Positions 12,341-23,496 of a stretch of 64,000 bases of DNA are shown here, piece by piece (position 1 is the first letter of the stretch; every line of letters begins with the position of its first letter). Source of the DNA: Phaeoceros laevis (taxonomy: Eukaryota; Anthocerotophyta; Anthocerotopsida; Notothyladales); the NCBI GenBank assembly GCA_049999765.1, contig JBNGIQ010009406.1, positions 62,001 through 126,000 on the forward strand, in the 5' to 3' direction. The notes below the pieces were generated by a model. The model was not told where the DNA came from. It searched no databases and saw only the letters and a list, made by a program, of their open reading frames with translations. The translations under genes were made by a program, and so were the position numbers.

Positions 12341-13883
12341 ATGGCTGCAAGCACAAGCGCAAGATGTTTCATATCCCGGGCTCAGAGTCCTCTCTGCGCT
12401 GGCCGCCCTGCTGTGCTTGCGCATGCATCTGTAGCGGCCTCATTTTTGACAGGGGATGAGGCTGGATGCAGCTTGAAGGCGGTGTCTGCTGGATCAGCTG
12501 TTCAGCAGTGTCACATTGCAAGATCAGGCAAGTGGACGAGCAAGGGAGTGCGTGCACAAGCTGCCGCGGTGAAGACAGCTGAACCAACGAAGGTGAGAAA
12601 CTGAAAGTCTTGAAACAAGAGTTGCAGCGGATTGCGGTGACGGATCTAGAGCTCTGGCCTTGACACCGGTTTCTAACCTAGACAGATGCGGTGCAGCTCC
12701 AGACTGGGACATGGCTGTGGAAGTACGGTGATCAGACGCTCAAAATTTATTTTGAGGAGCATGTGAAGGCCAGCGGTTACGGTGGCCCTGTGCAGGATTT
12801 GCTGTTTCTCCCTTCCATTGCCGATGTTAGCTACACCGGGGAGTGGAGCGCGGTAGCCAGGGCTGTGGTTAGCCAGGATGGATCTTCATGGCGAGCAGTT
12901 GTGGTGGACTGGCCCGGGCTGGGGTATTCTGACAGGCCTCCACTTGACTACAGCTACCAGGTCATGGAGCAGTTCCTGAAGGATTTTGTGACAGCCAAAG
13001 ATGGCCCGCTTGCTTCCTCCTCAGGTGCACCATCCGGAAAACCTGCTGCTGCCTTCCTCCTCAGTATCAGCTTTTTCTTTCAAGGATAGAGATGCTTGCA
13101 TTATTTTCTCCAAGCAGATCCTGCGATAGACTATTCAAAGAGCTGTGGAAGCTCACATTTGGTTGTGCTGCAGCTGAGGACCCGATAATTATTGGAGCCG
13201 GCCATGGAGCTAGCGTAGCTGTGAAGGCTGTAAGCCAGGGTGTGATCAAAGCTCGTGCTATTGCAGCAGTGGCTCCCACCTGGGCTGGCCCTCTGCCTAT
13301 TGTGTTTGGCCGAGACGACACCATGGAGGGAAGGTAAGTGCTGCCTGCCCTCCTCTTCCCCTGCAAAACTCCGTTCGAATGGGCAGCAGGTGGATTGACA
13401 GATCCGATGCTTTGTTTGCACAGGTACGGTGTGCTGAGGGGAACCCTACGTGCCCCAGGCTTAGGTTGGGCTGCATACAAGTACTTGGTGAGCAGCCCCA
13501 GCAACGTCCGCACCCAGTACCTCACACACGTTTATGCTGAGGCTGATAACGTGTCTCCAGCTGTAGTGGAGAAGGGCATTGAGCTGACGCAAAAGGATGG
13601 AGCTCGTTACGTGTCAGCAGCTTTCCTGACGGGGCAGCTTGATCCAACCCGCTCCCGAGATGAATTTATTTCGCTGTTTGGGGAGCTGGATGGCAAAGTG
13701 CCCACACTGGTCGTGTGCACAACAAAAAGCCCCCGGAGATCTCGTGCTGAAATGGAGGCTTTGAAAGGGATCAAGGGAGTTTCAAGCTTCGCGGAAGTTC
13801 CAGGTGCCCTACTTCCTCAGGAGGAGTTTCCTGGCGAAGTTGTCACCGAGTTGAACAAGTTTCTCGCAGAGTTACCTCAATAA
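12341..13883 (+). CDS. Plastid alpha/beta-hydrolase-fold protein without nucleophile Ser
   Basis: The four exons are about 12341-12592, 12682-13024, 13174-13333 and 13424-13883, all frame-consistent. The first ~75 residues are rich in Ala/Ser with few acidic residues, as in a chloroplast transit peptide. The hydrolase fold follows, with VVVDWPGLGYSDRP (the oxyanion-region strand and loop) and then IIIGAGHGASVAVKA at the nucleophile elbow. The consensus G-x-S-x-G reads G-A-G-H-G here, so no serine sits at the expected place. The next block, VAPTWAGPLPIVFGR, is a hallmark of this plant subfamily. I recall the plant relatives sharing the elbow change, so it is probably a family trait and not a local mutation. 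The protein may bind rather than hydrolyse a ligand. Confidence 0.85.
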
Positions 13884-14454
13884 GCTGGGCTCTGCATTCA
13901 AAAGTCCACCAATAAGATGACTCCTGTGGTGTCACAAATTTGTAGAGAAAGGTGCTTGTTTCAATTCGTCAAATGTCCTTTGCAGTCCTTGGCAACGGTA
14001 ATGTCGTTCCGACGACAGACATGAGCAGGAATCCCAATCCACACTCTCAAAGGACGGACCCACAAGCACGCAATAAAGCTTCTTCTTCTCAAGAAACGTC
14101 CAGCATGAACGATAATCCACATTACAATGTTACAAGTGGGTGAAAATGTTACAGGAAGGAAGGAGGATGTCTCCTTGGGCTCCAAACTCAAGCTACAACT
14201 GGAACCCGACATCCTAGTCTAGGTGTTTGAGTCTTGACCTTGCAATTAGCCTATCTAAGCTCTGGACTGCGCAAACAACTTGAATGCCAGGCTGGAGCCA
14301 AACCAAAACACACACCTCGTCGCTGGTCAGAAGCGCAATTTCTCGACTGGAGAGGCACATCACAAGGACGTATAAGTTGCACGTCACCCGCATCTGCCCT
14401 TCCCGCCAGAAGAAAGGCCGCGTCCAGAACAGAGACACCTGGTGGTAGCTGGAA
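13884..14454. other. Shared 3' region of convergent genes
   Basis: The interval lies between the 3' ends of the hydrolase-fold gene and the BIC homologue. Only short frames are present and no domain is seen. Confidence 0.45.
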
Positions 14455-14901
14455 TCAAGTGTTGCGTCGATACATGTTGGACTTGCCGTCCGATTTCTCA
14501 CTGATGAGTGCCGCACGAGCCATCACCAGGCCTAGAGGTCTGAGAGCTTCCTCCTCGGGCTCCGTATGAGTCCAATCCAAAAGATGCTCCTCTCCGGGCC
14601 AGCTGTCCGGGACGGTCACATTGCCGGCCACCTGCATCCTGTGATGCTGCAACTTCTCCCTGTTGGAAGCGAAGGACGGCATGGAGGCGCTCTCGTCCTC
14701 CAACCACGAGTCCGGCCCTGCTGACGGCACCTCCTCGCTGCTTCCGTCGCAATTCTCGTCCACCTCTGCCACTTCTTCGTCCTCCAGAGGGTCGGCACCT
14801 GACCGTGAGAGCGAGGGCGACCTAGAGAACTCCGTCAAATTAGACGCCATCCCGAACAAGTAGCTTGACTGCGAGAAGTCAGTCAGGCAGGCAATGGCCA
14901 T
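14455..14901 (-). CDS. BIC-like cryptochrome inhibitor, copy 1
   Basis: This is a single-exon frame of 148 codons from the first in-frame ATG. The open frame extends upstream to about 15081 without another ATG. The conserved C-terminal block reads NREKLQHHRMQVAGNVTVPD, then SWPGEEHLLDW, then LRPLGLVMARAALI. This matches the cryptochrome-interacting domain of BIC1/BIC2 (RxxLxxHRxxVAGxVxIPDxWxxExLLxDW...SARAAL). BIC proteins bind photoexcited cryptochrome and block its dimerisation in the nucleus. The N-terminal half is acidic and Ser-rich. A clear paralogue lies at 46967-47647; both share MA(I/A)AC..DFS and (A/G)SNLTEF near the N-terminus, which supports this start. Assignment rests on the motif only. 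Confidence 0.75.
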   Translation of the reverse strand: MAIACLTDFSQSSYLFGMASNLTEFSRSPSLSRSGADPLEDEEVAEVDENCDGSSEEVPSAGPDSWLEDESASMPSFASNREKLQHHRMQVAGNVTVPDSWPGEEHLLDWTHTEPEEEALRPLGLVMARAALISEKSDGKSNMYRRNT

Positions 14902-15675
14902 CACCCGGTCCACAATCCGGAGCTTCAAGGAAAGAGCCACAAGCTCAATCCCCTCTCCCACACTTCCTACCAATTCTTGGACACGCTTTCCCTCACTCCG
15001 CAGCAAATCCTCCCTTTCTAGCAACTGCTGATGCTCACCTCTCCGATGCCTTGTCAAGCGCTCAAGCTCAGGCTCATACAACCAGCTGCCCGGCTCTCAA
15101 ACATCGCCTCTCATGCTCCCTCGACAGCGGCAGGAAGAGAGCATTCCCTCCCGGACAACAAGAATCAAAATGCGGACTCACGCTCCCCAAAGCTACACCG
15201 TCCCGGGCAAAAACAATTTCCCCCTTCCCGGCACAAGCTGCAGTGCTCGACAAAAATCCCGCAAACCGATGCAATTGCAGCCTCTCCAAGCCAGCCAACT
15301 GAAAGCTCTGCCGACCTTACACCACCTCCACTCTCGCAGCCTGCGCTGAGGAATCCTCTTTCCCTCACTGCTACAAGAAAAACTCGACGGCTACACTGAT
15401 TTCTAAGACGGAGCCGGGGGTTTTAATGGCAAAGGGGCGGGCAGTCACATCTGAGAGGACACAATTTGCCCGCCAAGAATGTGGTCGAGAGAGGAGCGCG
15501 AATTTTACTCCACTGACCCACCCGGGGGTTAGAAACAACATTCGGCGACCAGACCCGGGTTCCCCGGCCAGGTGAAGCGGCAGTGCATTGGCCCGCTTAT
15601 GACCAATGAGCTCGTCATAACCGGGGGCCGGGCTAACCGTTGACGTACGTGGCTCGGGGTTGGGGCTGATCCAGC
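14902..15675. other. Upstream region of the BIC-like gene
   Basis: The frame of the BIC-like gene stays open to 15081 and would encode a charged, coiled-coil-like stretch, but no ATG is available. No independent gene is seen up to the inverted arm at 15676. Confidence 0.4.
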
Positions 15676-15790
15676 CCGCGGGCCTTCAATGGTCGGGTGA
15701 CCCCACGGGGTACCGGCCACGCTCGGGACCGGGACCGGGACCGGATCGCCTCCTCTCTCACATCCGCCTCTCACATCCCCCTCTCACATC
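15676..15790 (+). repeat. Left GC-rich inverted arm flanking an AT-rich island
   Basis: The reverse complement of this stretch aligns with 17281-17378. Shared blocks include a cccgaccat core, a ggtaccgg-type block and several tandem ggaccg units. In the best 29 bp block about 25 positions agree. The inner end runs into tandem tctcacatcccc units up to about 15815. Confidence 0.75.
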
Positions 15791-17280
15791 CCCTCTCACA
15801 TCCCCTCATCCCCTCTTAACGCGTCCCGATTGAGTTTCGCCTTGGCTTGTATCGCCCCCATCCTCTTCAACTACCCCGTCGGGATAAACGGGCCACGGGG
15901 CCATGTGTTGCATCATTGCATGAGTACAAGTCTACAAGAAGGGTTATGGCATTCGGCATTTGGGATATGTTGGCCATTCATAAAATGGACCCATCAAATC
16001 TTGGATGAGTACAATACTACAAGTCTACGAAGAAGCTTTTGGTCTATATTATGGCGCATGTGGTTACAATGTGAAGGCTTGTATAATTAAAATATACCAC
16101 AATATGATCAAATATATAAGAATATTGATATTTTTGGTGATTTATTATTATTTTATTCATAACTTATTACTTTGTACCTGGTCCATAGTTACCGAGACGT
16201 TTTTTATGGCAACGTTTTTATTTCGAACGATACATTTCTTTCGACGCTTCTTATTTTAGGTCGCTTGGGAATCGCCGTATAATTCATATATTTCGGTATA
16301 AAAAATTAACGTATTACACATATTTTTACGTATTATACCACGAACGTTTTTACCACAAACTAGACTTTTGCCCGACATATAATGCAAGTTACCTCGTGTG
16401 TCACATATTAACGCAAGCTACCCCTCTCATCTCAAGTACCCTGTCAATTGCAAGTACCCTTCAAGTACCCCGTTAATCACTTCAAATTCATTCCTTCCTT
16501 CCTCTCGTGCTCGCATGCGGCACTTAACGAACGTTTTTTTCGACTATATAAGTGTTTTTTTTTTTTTGGGCCCCTTATTTTAGGGGAAAGTTTCGCAACA
16601 AAACTTTCAAGTGCTTGAAGTATATGAAAGAATTGCCGCTTCCAAGGTAAAAAGCGGTGCTCCCGGGCACTATGACCTGGTTTAATGACAAAAGCCTATA
16701 AAGCTCATTCTAGCATGATAACATTGATAAGTCTTTGTACATTTTTGAGATACCAAATAATTGTCAATAAAATAAAAATTTAATATTTTATACCAAAATT
16801 TATATTACAAGAATTTTTTTATAATTTTGTAAATAATATAACTATTTTCTAATTCCATATCTCATCATAGTTTGTTCCTAACTTGCTACCAGCTTCTAGT
16901 ACTCTTATAACTTTCTACTTGAGTGACTATCTTTTTGACCTCCTACAATTTGATAAGTCTTGGCACAATCAATTTTGAGATACCAAATAACTCTCAATCA
17001 AATGAGAATTTATTATTTTATACCAAAATCTATTTTATATGAAAAATTATTATGCTTTTCTAAATTATATAGTTATTTCTAATTCAGAGTTTTATGATAC
17101 GTCGTTCACACTACTCCTGCAACTTCGTGGAACTTCATAGTTAGGTGTAGTTAGGTGGCTATGTGGTTCAAGCTTGTTAGCTCAATGCAGTGCACTTGCG
17201 CCAAGTAGGTAGTGCCGTTGCGCCAAGTAGTCTAAAGTCTAACGTCGAATGTGAAGGAGCAAACGCGAAGGAAGAGGGAA
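15791..17280. mobile_element. AT-rich island, candidate non-autonomous element
   Basis: Base composition drops sharply to AT-rich sequence between about 15,900 and 17,180, unlike anything else in the window. No protein-coding frame is credible. The island is bracketed by the inverted arms at 15676-15790 and 17281-17378. It contains a direct repeat with a period of about 226 bp and short runs of the unit caagtaccc near 16433-16470. The terminal arms and absence of genes suggest a fold-back or MITE-like insertion. Target-site duplications were not established. Confidence 0.45.
16726..17062 (+). repeat. Diverged direct repeat, period ~226 bp
   Basis: A block starting gataagtctt at 16726 recurs at 16952. 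Both copies contain ttttgagataccaaataa and tattttataccaaaat in the same order, with scattered differences over about 110 bp. Both lie inside the AT-rich island. Confidence 0.75.
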
Positions 17281-17378
17281 GAGAGGGGATGCGAGAGAGA
17301 GAGAGAGGCGGTCCCGTCCCGGGTCCCGGGCGTAGCCGGTACCGGCGTGGGGCCACCCGACCATCGCAGGGCCGCGGC
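17281..17378 (-). repeat. Right GC-rich inverted arm
   Basis: This is the inverted partner of 15676-15790, with the same order of (ga)n, ggtcccg tandem units, gccggtacc and cacccgaccat blocks. Similarity ends at about 17378. Outside it the two flanks are unrelated. Confidence 0.75.
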
Positions 17379-17399
17379 AGCTTGGAGGCTCGGGTTGGG

Positions 17400-18410
17400 C
17401 AGTGCAAGTGGGCAGCAGCAGAGGTGCACACCGCACCACAGAAGAAAGGAGGCCCTGCTGTGCCCGCTTTTGGCCCTGCCATATGACCTTTCCCCGTTGG
17501 ACCTATCCGCTGGTATGCTGAAGGTCCAACGTGTCGTCCAATAACCTCATTGCTTTTCAGACCCACTTCCTATTTGGGGACCATCAATGTATGGCTGCAT
17601 TTGGAAATTTCTTGACGTGTCCACATTTTCAGCTGGGGCAGCTGGGGCAGCTGGGGAGCTGGGGTGAAAAATAGATTCCCGTGGTGTAGGCTCTAGCCGT
17701 AGAGCCGCCTATGGAGCCGCCTATGGAGCAAGTAATGTACGGTACAGGTGGAATGACTCCCAAGCAAGCCGACAAACAACAGGTTGGTTGGCATATATAT
17801 TTATGTATATATATATGGGCTTGGCAGCATGAAAAAGCGGGCCTCATTAGGCTGGCAAACAAGTTGATTGTCCTGGGACAGAGATTTGCCGCCACAACGA
17901 AGCTCTAAATTTGCTCCCTATTGGAGAAATTAGTACATGAATCTGGATGAGGTTACCAGATTTATATGCCTGGTTTTGAAATCCTTCCGTGGCTGCGGCC
18001 CCAGCACGTAGACTAGCATCAAAGTGCCCAAGATTCCAAGATGCATGGTACAAAATATGGATGCATTACAAAATGTACATCCTACCTGAAACAAACACAA
18101 GAAACAAACTACTTCTTCTTCTCAAAGTAAGTGGTGTTTGTCGCCTCAAGAGGCAATACCTTTTACCTTCCAAGATGCAAGCCTGAAAGTAAAAATGGCT
18201 ACCTCCTTTTCTTGAGCTGGAAAACATCACCTAATGCACGTCCTCTACCTCCACGTCAATCCTGTTTGCATTTAAATGTGTGAATGACGTGCTTAGCATG
18301 GTGATGAGTGCTGCTGCTACTTGTACTTGAGAGGACCAGGCACATTGACAATGCAGCAAAAGTTGATGTGCTTGAAGCCTATGAACTCATATTCATCCTA
18401 GAGCATGATG
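17400..18410. other. Intergenic stretch with a short tandem decamer
   Basis: Positions 17633-17665 hold about three copies of the decamer cagctggggc. The rest has only short frames. The right part should be the 3' UTR of the minus-strand gene that ends at 18411. Confidence 0.4.
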
Positions 18411-19620
18411 TTATTCCAACCTTTTGGGAGCTGTAACATAGAATTTGGGTGCTACAGGCTTTTCGGGTTCTTTCACCACAGGCCTTTCCGTCCAACCCAT
18501 CCAATTATATTTGCGATCACCGTCATTCTTTTTTCGAAGGTAAATGGATCTCATGTTTTGTCTCCACCTGAAAAATAGCACAAGTCATGTTAGAAAACTA
18601 GTATTATGAGACTTGTAGGAAGAAGAAGAAGCAAGAGCACTTGAGAGCCTTACTTCTTTGATTTATCATCATAGGTCAATTTATCGCCTTCATAGCCGTC
18701 ACGATATTGTAAGGTTATGATATCATAAGCAGCACTACTCTTGTTGGCAATGTTCCCCACAAACTTTCTTTTGTCAGCTTCCTTCTTTTCTTGTTTGAGG
18801 AATGAGGTCTCCCTTCCTGTTCTAATATCATGCTCCCGGCATAGTTTAATATCTCTCCATTCTTTGTACATAGCCTATTTAGAGGTAATAATTGGTGAAC
18901 TCTAATCTTCAAATTAAGGTCTTTAAAATGGGATAAACCTAGCTTGCTATTTAATTCTTAAACGCTCTCACCTCCTCATGATATTTCCTCATTCCGTTTG
19001 CAAACTACTGGTAAAGTCTATAGAATTTAAAGCAAATATAAAAATTAGCAGGTTGTTACCTCTTGCTTTCTCCTTGCGTTGTGCCTTTCGGCTTTCAACA
19101 TGCCTGCAACATCCCTTCTGAATCTTTCATATCGATCTCCTTCGTACCATAGTGACTCTTTTGTTTGGTCTACCAAATTGGGATACCAGGGATGACGTTG
19201 GAAAGAAAAATCTCGAGCACACAACCTTTGTTTTTCAAAAAAATCCTGCATACATACAATTTCATAATATCATGTGGAGATTAATTATCTTCTTGATTGT
19301 GATGCACAACACATTTGAACTTTAGCGTGTCTCAAGCAAATTGATAGCAAAAGGAGCATCAAGCACGTGCCTATATTTCTCGATGTATAGTGATACAATG
19401 CTTGAGTATGCAACAATGTGGGAATAGAAATCCTTACAGTATTTCCAGCACAATAATGTCTCTTTTGCTTCAGAATATGATCTGCTTCACAACCCCATTT
19501 GTGCGGAAACCTTGATGGGTCAATAGGAGGTCTCTTGGTCTTACCAAGTGGAACCTTTTTTATCAAGCCTTTTTGTGGAGGAGGATCAAATGCTACAGAT
19601 CCAAATAATCGAACAGGCAT
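18411..19620 (-). CDS. Unrecognised charged protein, five exons
   Basis: Five minus-strand exons join in frame: about 19620-19438, 19245-19060, 19004-18972, 18874-18654 and 18567-18411. Exon 3 encodes only 11 residues. The product is about 260 residues, rich in Lys/Arg and aromatic residues, with no signal peptide or membrane segment. It begins MPVRLFGSVAFDPPPQKG, contains HKWGCEADHILKQKRHYC and WYPNLVDQTKESLWYEGDR, and ends in NWMGWTERPVVKEPEKP and FYVTAPKRLE. Consistent splice phases and codon-like composition argue for a real gene. I do not recognise the family. An organellar ribosomal or flagellar structural protein would fit the composition, but that is a guess. Confidence 0.65.
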
Positions 19621-20583
19621 CTTGATTCAATATAGATCAAGTAGGTCACTTGAGACTTAAGGAAAATAAGGTGTTGTGGCAAAATGAATCGGACTACAAT
19701 TTTCAGTGAGCTCTCTAGTTACTTCACTCAAGAAAACGAAAGTTCTTCAAATTGGGTTCTAAGCTTCATAAAAGCAATACAACACATTGGCATGCCACAA
19801 GTGAGCTGGAAATTGTAATAGTGCCTCCACTGTATTGAGGTTTGATCAGTATGATAGCTGAGACAAGAGGATGGTTTGATTAGACCACCAACTCCTATTT
19901 TTTGAATTTGCAGCATCAGGCGAAGTTAGTTAAGAGCAGATGGCATTTCGTCCATTGTCAAGAGGCACAAAACTCAAAATTGTACAAAATCAGGACATGT
20001 TCTCAGTTTCATATTTCTCCCTCCAGGAGTTCATCAGGTGCCAAAATTGTTTGAATAGACTTCAAACAAAAACCCTAAGGTATAGATTCTAACAAAGAAC
20101 AGCTGTACAAAAATCACATGCATTTAAAAGCACACTTTATGACTGGTTTACACCACCAGCATCAGTAGGAAGTCTTGCACGCAATGTGGAGGAGAAGGAA
20201 AGGTGAGAGTTCGACTTGAAAGGATTTTTAGCATGAAGAAAATGGTTGGACATAGCCGTCAAATAACAGTATTTCACCAGTTTGTGGTCAACTGAGAGTT
20301 TTTCTCCTTGGTGAGTCGTGACCTTTGGTTGAGAAACAATCGAGCAATTTTCTAGAGGTTTGCAGATGCCACTCTGCTACTGCTCTATGAGCTGATTCTT
20401 GTGTATAGCTCGGCGTAGGCTTTGCAGGGTGTGGGATATTCGAGCATAGAGAATTCTTCCATGTGATTTGCAATCTGACCCCCTCATATGCTGCCGACAC
20501 TGCTACGCCGGCGGTAGCGTGCTAGCAGAAACTGTCCTGTAGGACTGAGCCCTGCACCACAATTCACTAATCGATCGTATACT
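19621..20583. other. Intergenic stretch; nothing assignable
   Basis: Only short frames are present on either strand, with no domain, RNA gene or clear repeat. The left end should include the promoter of the five-exon gene. Confidence 0.4.
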
Positions 20584-20867
20584 GGGGTGCGCCAAGAGAA
20601 ACAAGTGCGCCAAGTTGAAATGGAGACAAGAAACAATTTTGTGGCCATGGATGCAAGGGAAATCCAAACCGCGAAGCCGCCGTGTACCTTGCTGCCGACA
20701 AAAGCATAAACAATGCCAAGGCGCTGGGGTGCGCCAAGAGAAACAAGTGCGCCAAGTTGAAATGGAGACAAGAAATAATTTTGTGGCCATGGATGCAAGG
20801 GAAATCCAAACCGCGAAGCTGCCGTGTACCTTGCTGCCGACAAAAGAATAAACAATGCCAAGGCGCG
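20584..20867 (+). repeat. 142 bp tandem duplication, two copies
   Basis: Copies at 20584-20725 and 20726-20867 differ at only a few positions (for example acaattttg against ataattttg). Each copy starts ggggtgcgccaagagaaaca. One plus-strand frame is open through much of both copies but shows no known domain. Confidence 0.9.
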
Positions 20868-21371
20868 CCATTCAACTGCGAGAAAAAGATACGGGAGAAT
20901 CCAAACTGGCAATTGGACGCGGCACCGCCAGCGGATCATAAAACGGCCAGGCATTGGACGAGAGCAGAGAGGCCAATCCCATCCATAACTTTTTCCATAG
21001 TCCTTGAAAGATATGCCGTCTATTCCTGCTAGGTGCCTTCCATGCTTGCGTCCTGCTCTGGCTGCTGCAGTGTAATCATTCGGCTGCTGATGGGCCTGTG
21101 GGCCAGGCAAAGAGTGCACTTGCGTCACCCATTATCAACGCAGTGTCGCTGCCCACCGTTGCTGGTGGGCAGTTCAGCAGAGCTGGAAGAAGATTTGTAG
21201 AAGTGGTTTGAAGGGTCAGCAGACTTTCCATTCGGATTGTGGTTGAATGGATGGCTGCAGAGACCGGTCTCTTGGTTGTAATGCGTACAATGTTGTCAGG
21301 CATCAGTGGTTTCAAAGCAAAGGGCAAGCGCACATGGACAACAATCAATGACCAGCTTTCGCTACAAAGAA

Positions 21372-22815
21372 TCAATCCTGCTCTGGCTTACACCAGTTGA
21401 GGGCTCCACATCCTTCGTTCTTCAGTTTGAGCACCAGATTTTCCAGCTTTTCATACAACTCTTGGGTTTGAGGATGTCCTCGGTCCCGAACTAGAAACAC
21501 ATGTCTAATTTCGCTCATGTCTGTCCACCAGCTCCGTCCAGAGGCTTGTGATGTCACCTTCATTGACTGTATCTTATTCGCCTCCTCCTCCATCCGAGCA
21601 CCTGCATAGATGCTTGACATCAAGATGTATGCTGCAGCATCGCTTTATCCAACCTCACTGCGCACTCGAATGCCTGTCTTCCAAGCTCGACGTTCCTCCA
21701 CTTTCGACAAGCAGCCAAGATCGATCTCCACACGGCACTGTGGGGTTCGAAAGGCATTGATTTCACTATCTCCATCACATCTTCCAGGTGCCCAGCACGG
21801 CCCAGCAGATCAACCACGCAAGTGAAGTGTTTTATGGTGGGGGTGATGCCATAGTCTCTGCTCATAGCCGCAAAGTACTGCTGGCCCTTGTCCACCAGGC
21901 CCTCATGACTGCATGCTGTCAGAAGACTGAGAAACATGCTGCCGTTTGGCTGTATGAACTTTGAAAACTTTGCCATCACCTTCATTGCTATCTCCGGATT
22001 CTGACTGACTGCTGCAAGCTTTGAGGGCACTAACAAATGTTCGGCCATTGGGCACAGAACCTTTCTCTTGCAAACGGGTGTACAAATGCAAAGCCTCTTC
22101 AGGTTCATTCCTCTGCGCATAACCTAAGATCGTAGTGTTCCAAGACACCACAGAACGTGTAGGCATTTTCTCAAAGACATTCCTAGCATTCTCCAAGCTA
22201 CCACATTTTGCATAGACATCGATCAGCATGTTTCCTAATATCAAACACCCATCAAACACGCCCTTTTCATGTCGGCATGTATGGCTCTCACTGTCTCCAC
22301 AACTCTTCTTTTGCCAGGTATAACATTACCATTGTACCTCTCTTCCATTGCAGCCAGGCTAGGACAAGCCTGCAGTGTACTAACATATGTCCGCTCATCT
22401 GCTGCCACAGCTTCATGTTGCATCCGGGCGTATAAGTGCAAAGCCTCCTTCCCCTTGTCCATCTGGGCGTACCTCAAGATCATGGCATTCCAGGAAACCA
22501 CATCATGATGAGGCATCTTTTCAAAAGCACGCCTTCCATCCACCAGGCTCCCACATTTTGCATACACATCTACCAGCATGGTGCCAACATACAAATCCGC
22601 CTCCAACCTCTGACAACCTCGGCATGAATCTGCTTGGCCATATCCAGGTCCTGCAAGCTACAGCAAGCCTTCAATAGGACCACAAAGGTGTACGGGCTTC
22701 GTCTTTTTGCATTTCCTCATACATTCTTAGCGCCTCTCTGCCCTGCCCAGACCTGGTACGGTGGTGCGAAATCAACGCAGTCCATGAATGTACATTCCGT
22801 GGGGACGACCTCAAC
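21372..22815 (-). pseudogene. PLS-class PPR gene (E/E+ type), frameshifted
   Basis: The minus strand carries consecutive pentatricopeptide motifs in several different frames. They include NVHSWTALISHHRTRSGQGREA, VDVYAKCGSLVDGRRAFEKM, IDVYAKCGSLENARNVFEKM, LLTACSHEGLVDKGQQYF and VVDLLGRAGHLEDVMEIVKS. They end in an E/E+-like block (SSIYAGARMEEEANKI, IRHVFLVRDRGHPQTQELYE) and then a stop. The frame changes near 22640, 22255, 22030 and 21650, each inside a motif and without a credible intron. One repeat block also appears to be deleted near 22030. Intact PLS-E/DYW proteins act in organellar C-to-U RNA editing. No full DYW domain is present. Confidence 0.85.
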
Positions 22816-22839
22816 ACAGCATCGGTTTCAGTCCTGCAG

Positions 22840-23496
22840 TCACAGTGATACTCTGGAGATTATCTCCACCAGCTGTAATGGCCACTGGCTGGCTTCGTAG
22901 AACCAGTGTGGAGTATCCACGTCCTCTATCAACTGCGCTACCTTTTCCTGGTTTGTGCATCGGAGACGCACGGATGGCCACCGCCTTCCGTTTCTTCTTA
23001 GCCACGGTTGCTCCCACTCCTTCATCGGGCTGCAAGCCAGGAAAGCATCCCAGCTTGAGCAATTCCAGAGCAACCACCCAAACGTCATGCCAATCCAATG
23101 GATGAACTTGTCCAAATCGTGAGCTTTCAGTCCGAAGGCAGTCGACCGCTGGAGATGCCGACAGAAGGTCCCCTCCTTTCGGTCATGCTCCTCAACTTTT
23201 ATCTTCAAACGTGCTTGAACCTCATAGAGCTGTTACACTAAAGCGAAGTTCTAGGGGCCGCAGCTCTTGATGATAAGAACCATGAGCTCATATTTCTCGG
23301 TCTTCGGATTGATCAGCCCCCAAGACATCCAGAAGGAACCCCAGTGGAGGTCATAATAAATGTAGTACATAGATCCATTGTGCTCCAATAGCACTGCACA
23401 CCACAATCCACCCCCTGCCGCCCCCTCCTCATAATCCTCCCACTCATAATCCTGCTGATTCAAATCTAGCGAACGGATTTCATATTCGTAACCCAA
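22840..23496 (-). pseudogene. Unrecognised ORF interrupted by two in-frame stops
   Basis: An 81-codon frame (23496-23251) starts MGYEYEIRSLDLNQQDYEWE and ends in LMVLIIKSCGP. The same frame reopens at about 23217 after a TAG and a TAA and runs to 22840 with VQARLKIKVEEHDRKEG and Trp-rich segments. The stretch between the stops is too short for a normal intron. It is either a dead gene or two chance frames. No domain was recognised. It lies directly upstream of the PPR pseudogene. Confidence 0.3.

Noticed and set aside
17177-17566. Frames of 65-129 codons on both strands in the right inverted arm
   Set aside because: They reflect low-complexity GC-rich repeats and mirror each other on opposite strands.
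20484-21128. 214-codon minus-strand frame over the 142 bp duplication
   Set aside because: The repeated protein text simply follows the DNA duplication, and several other phases are also open across it.
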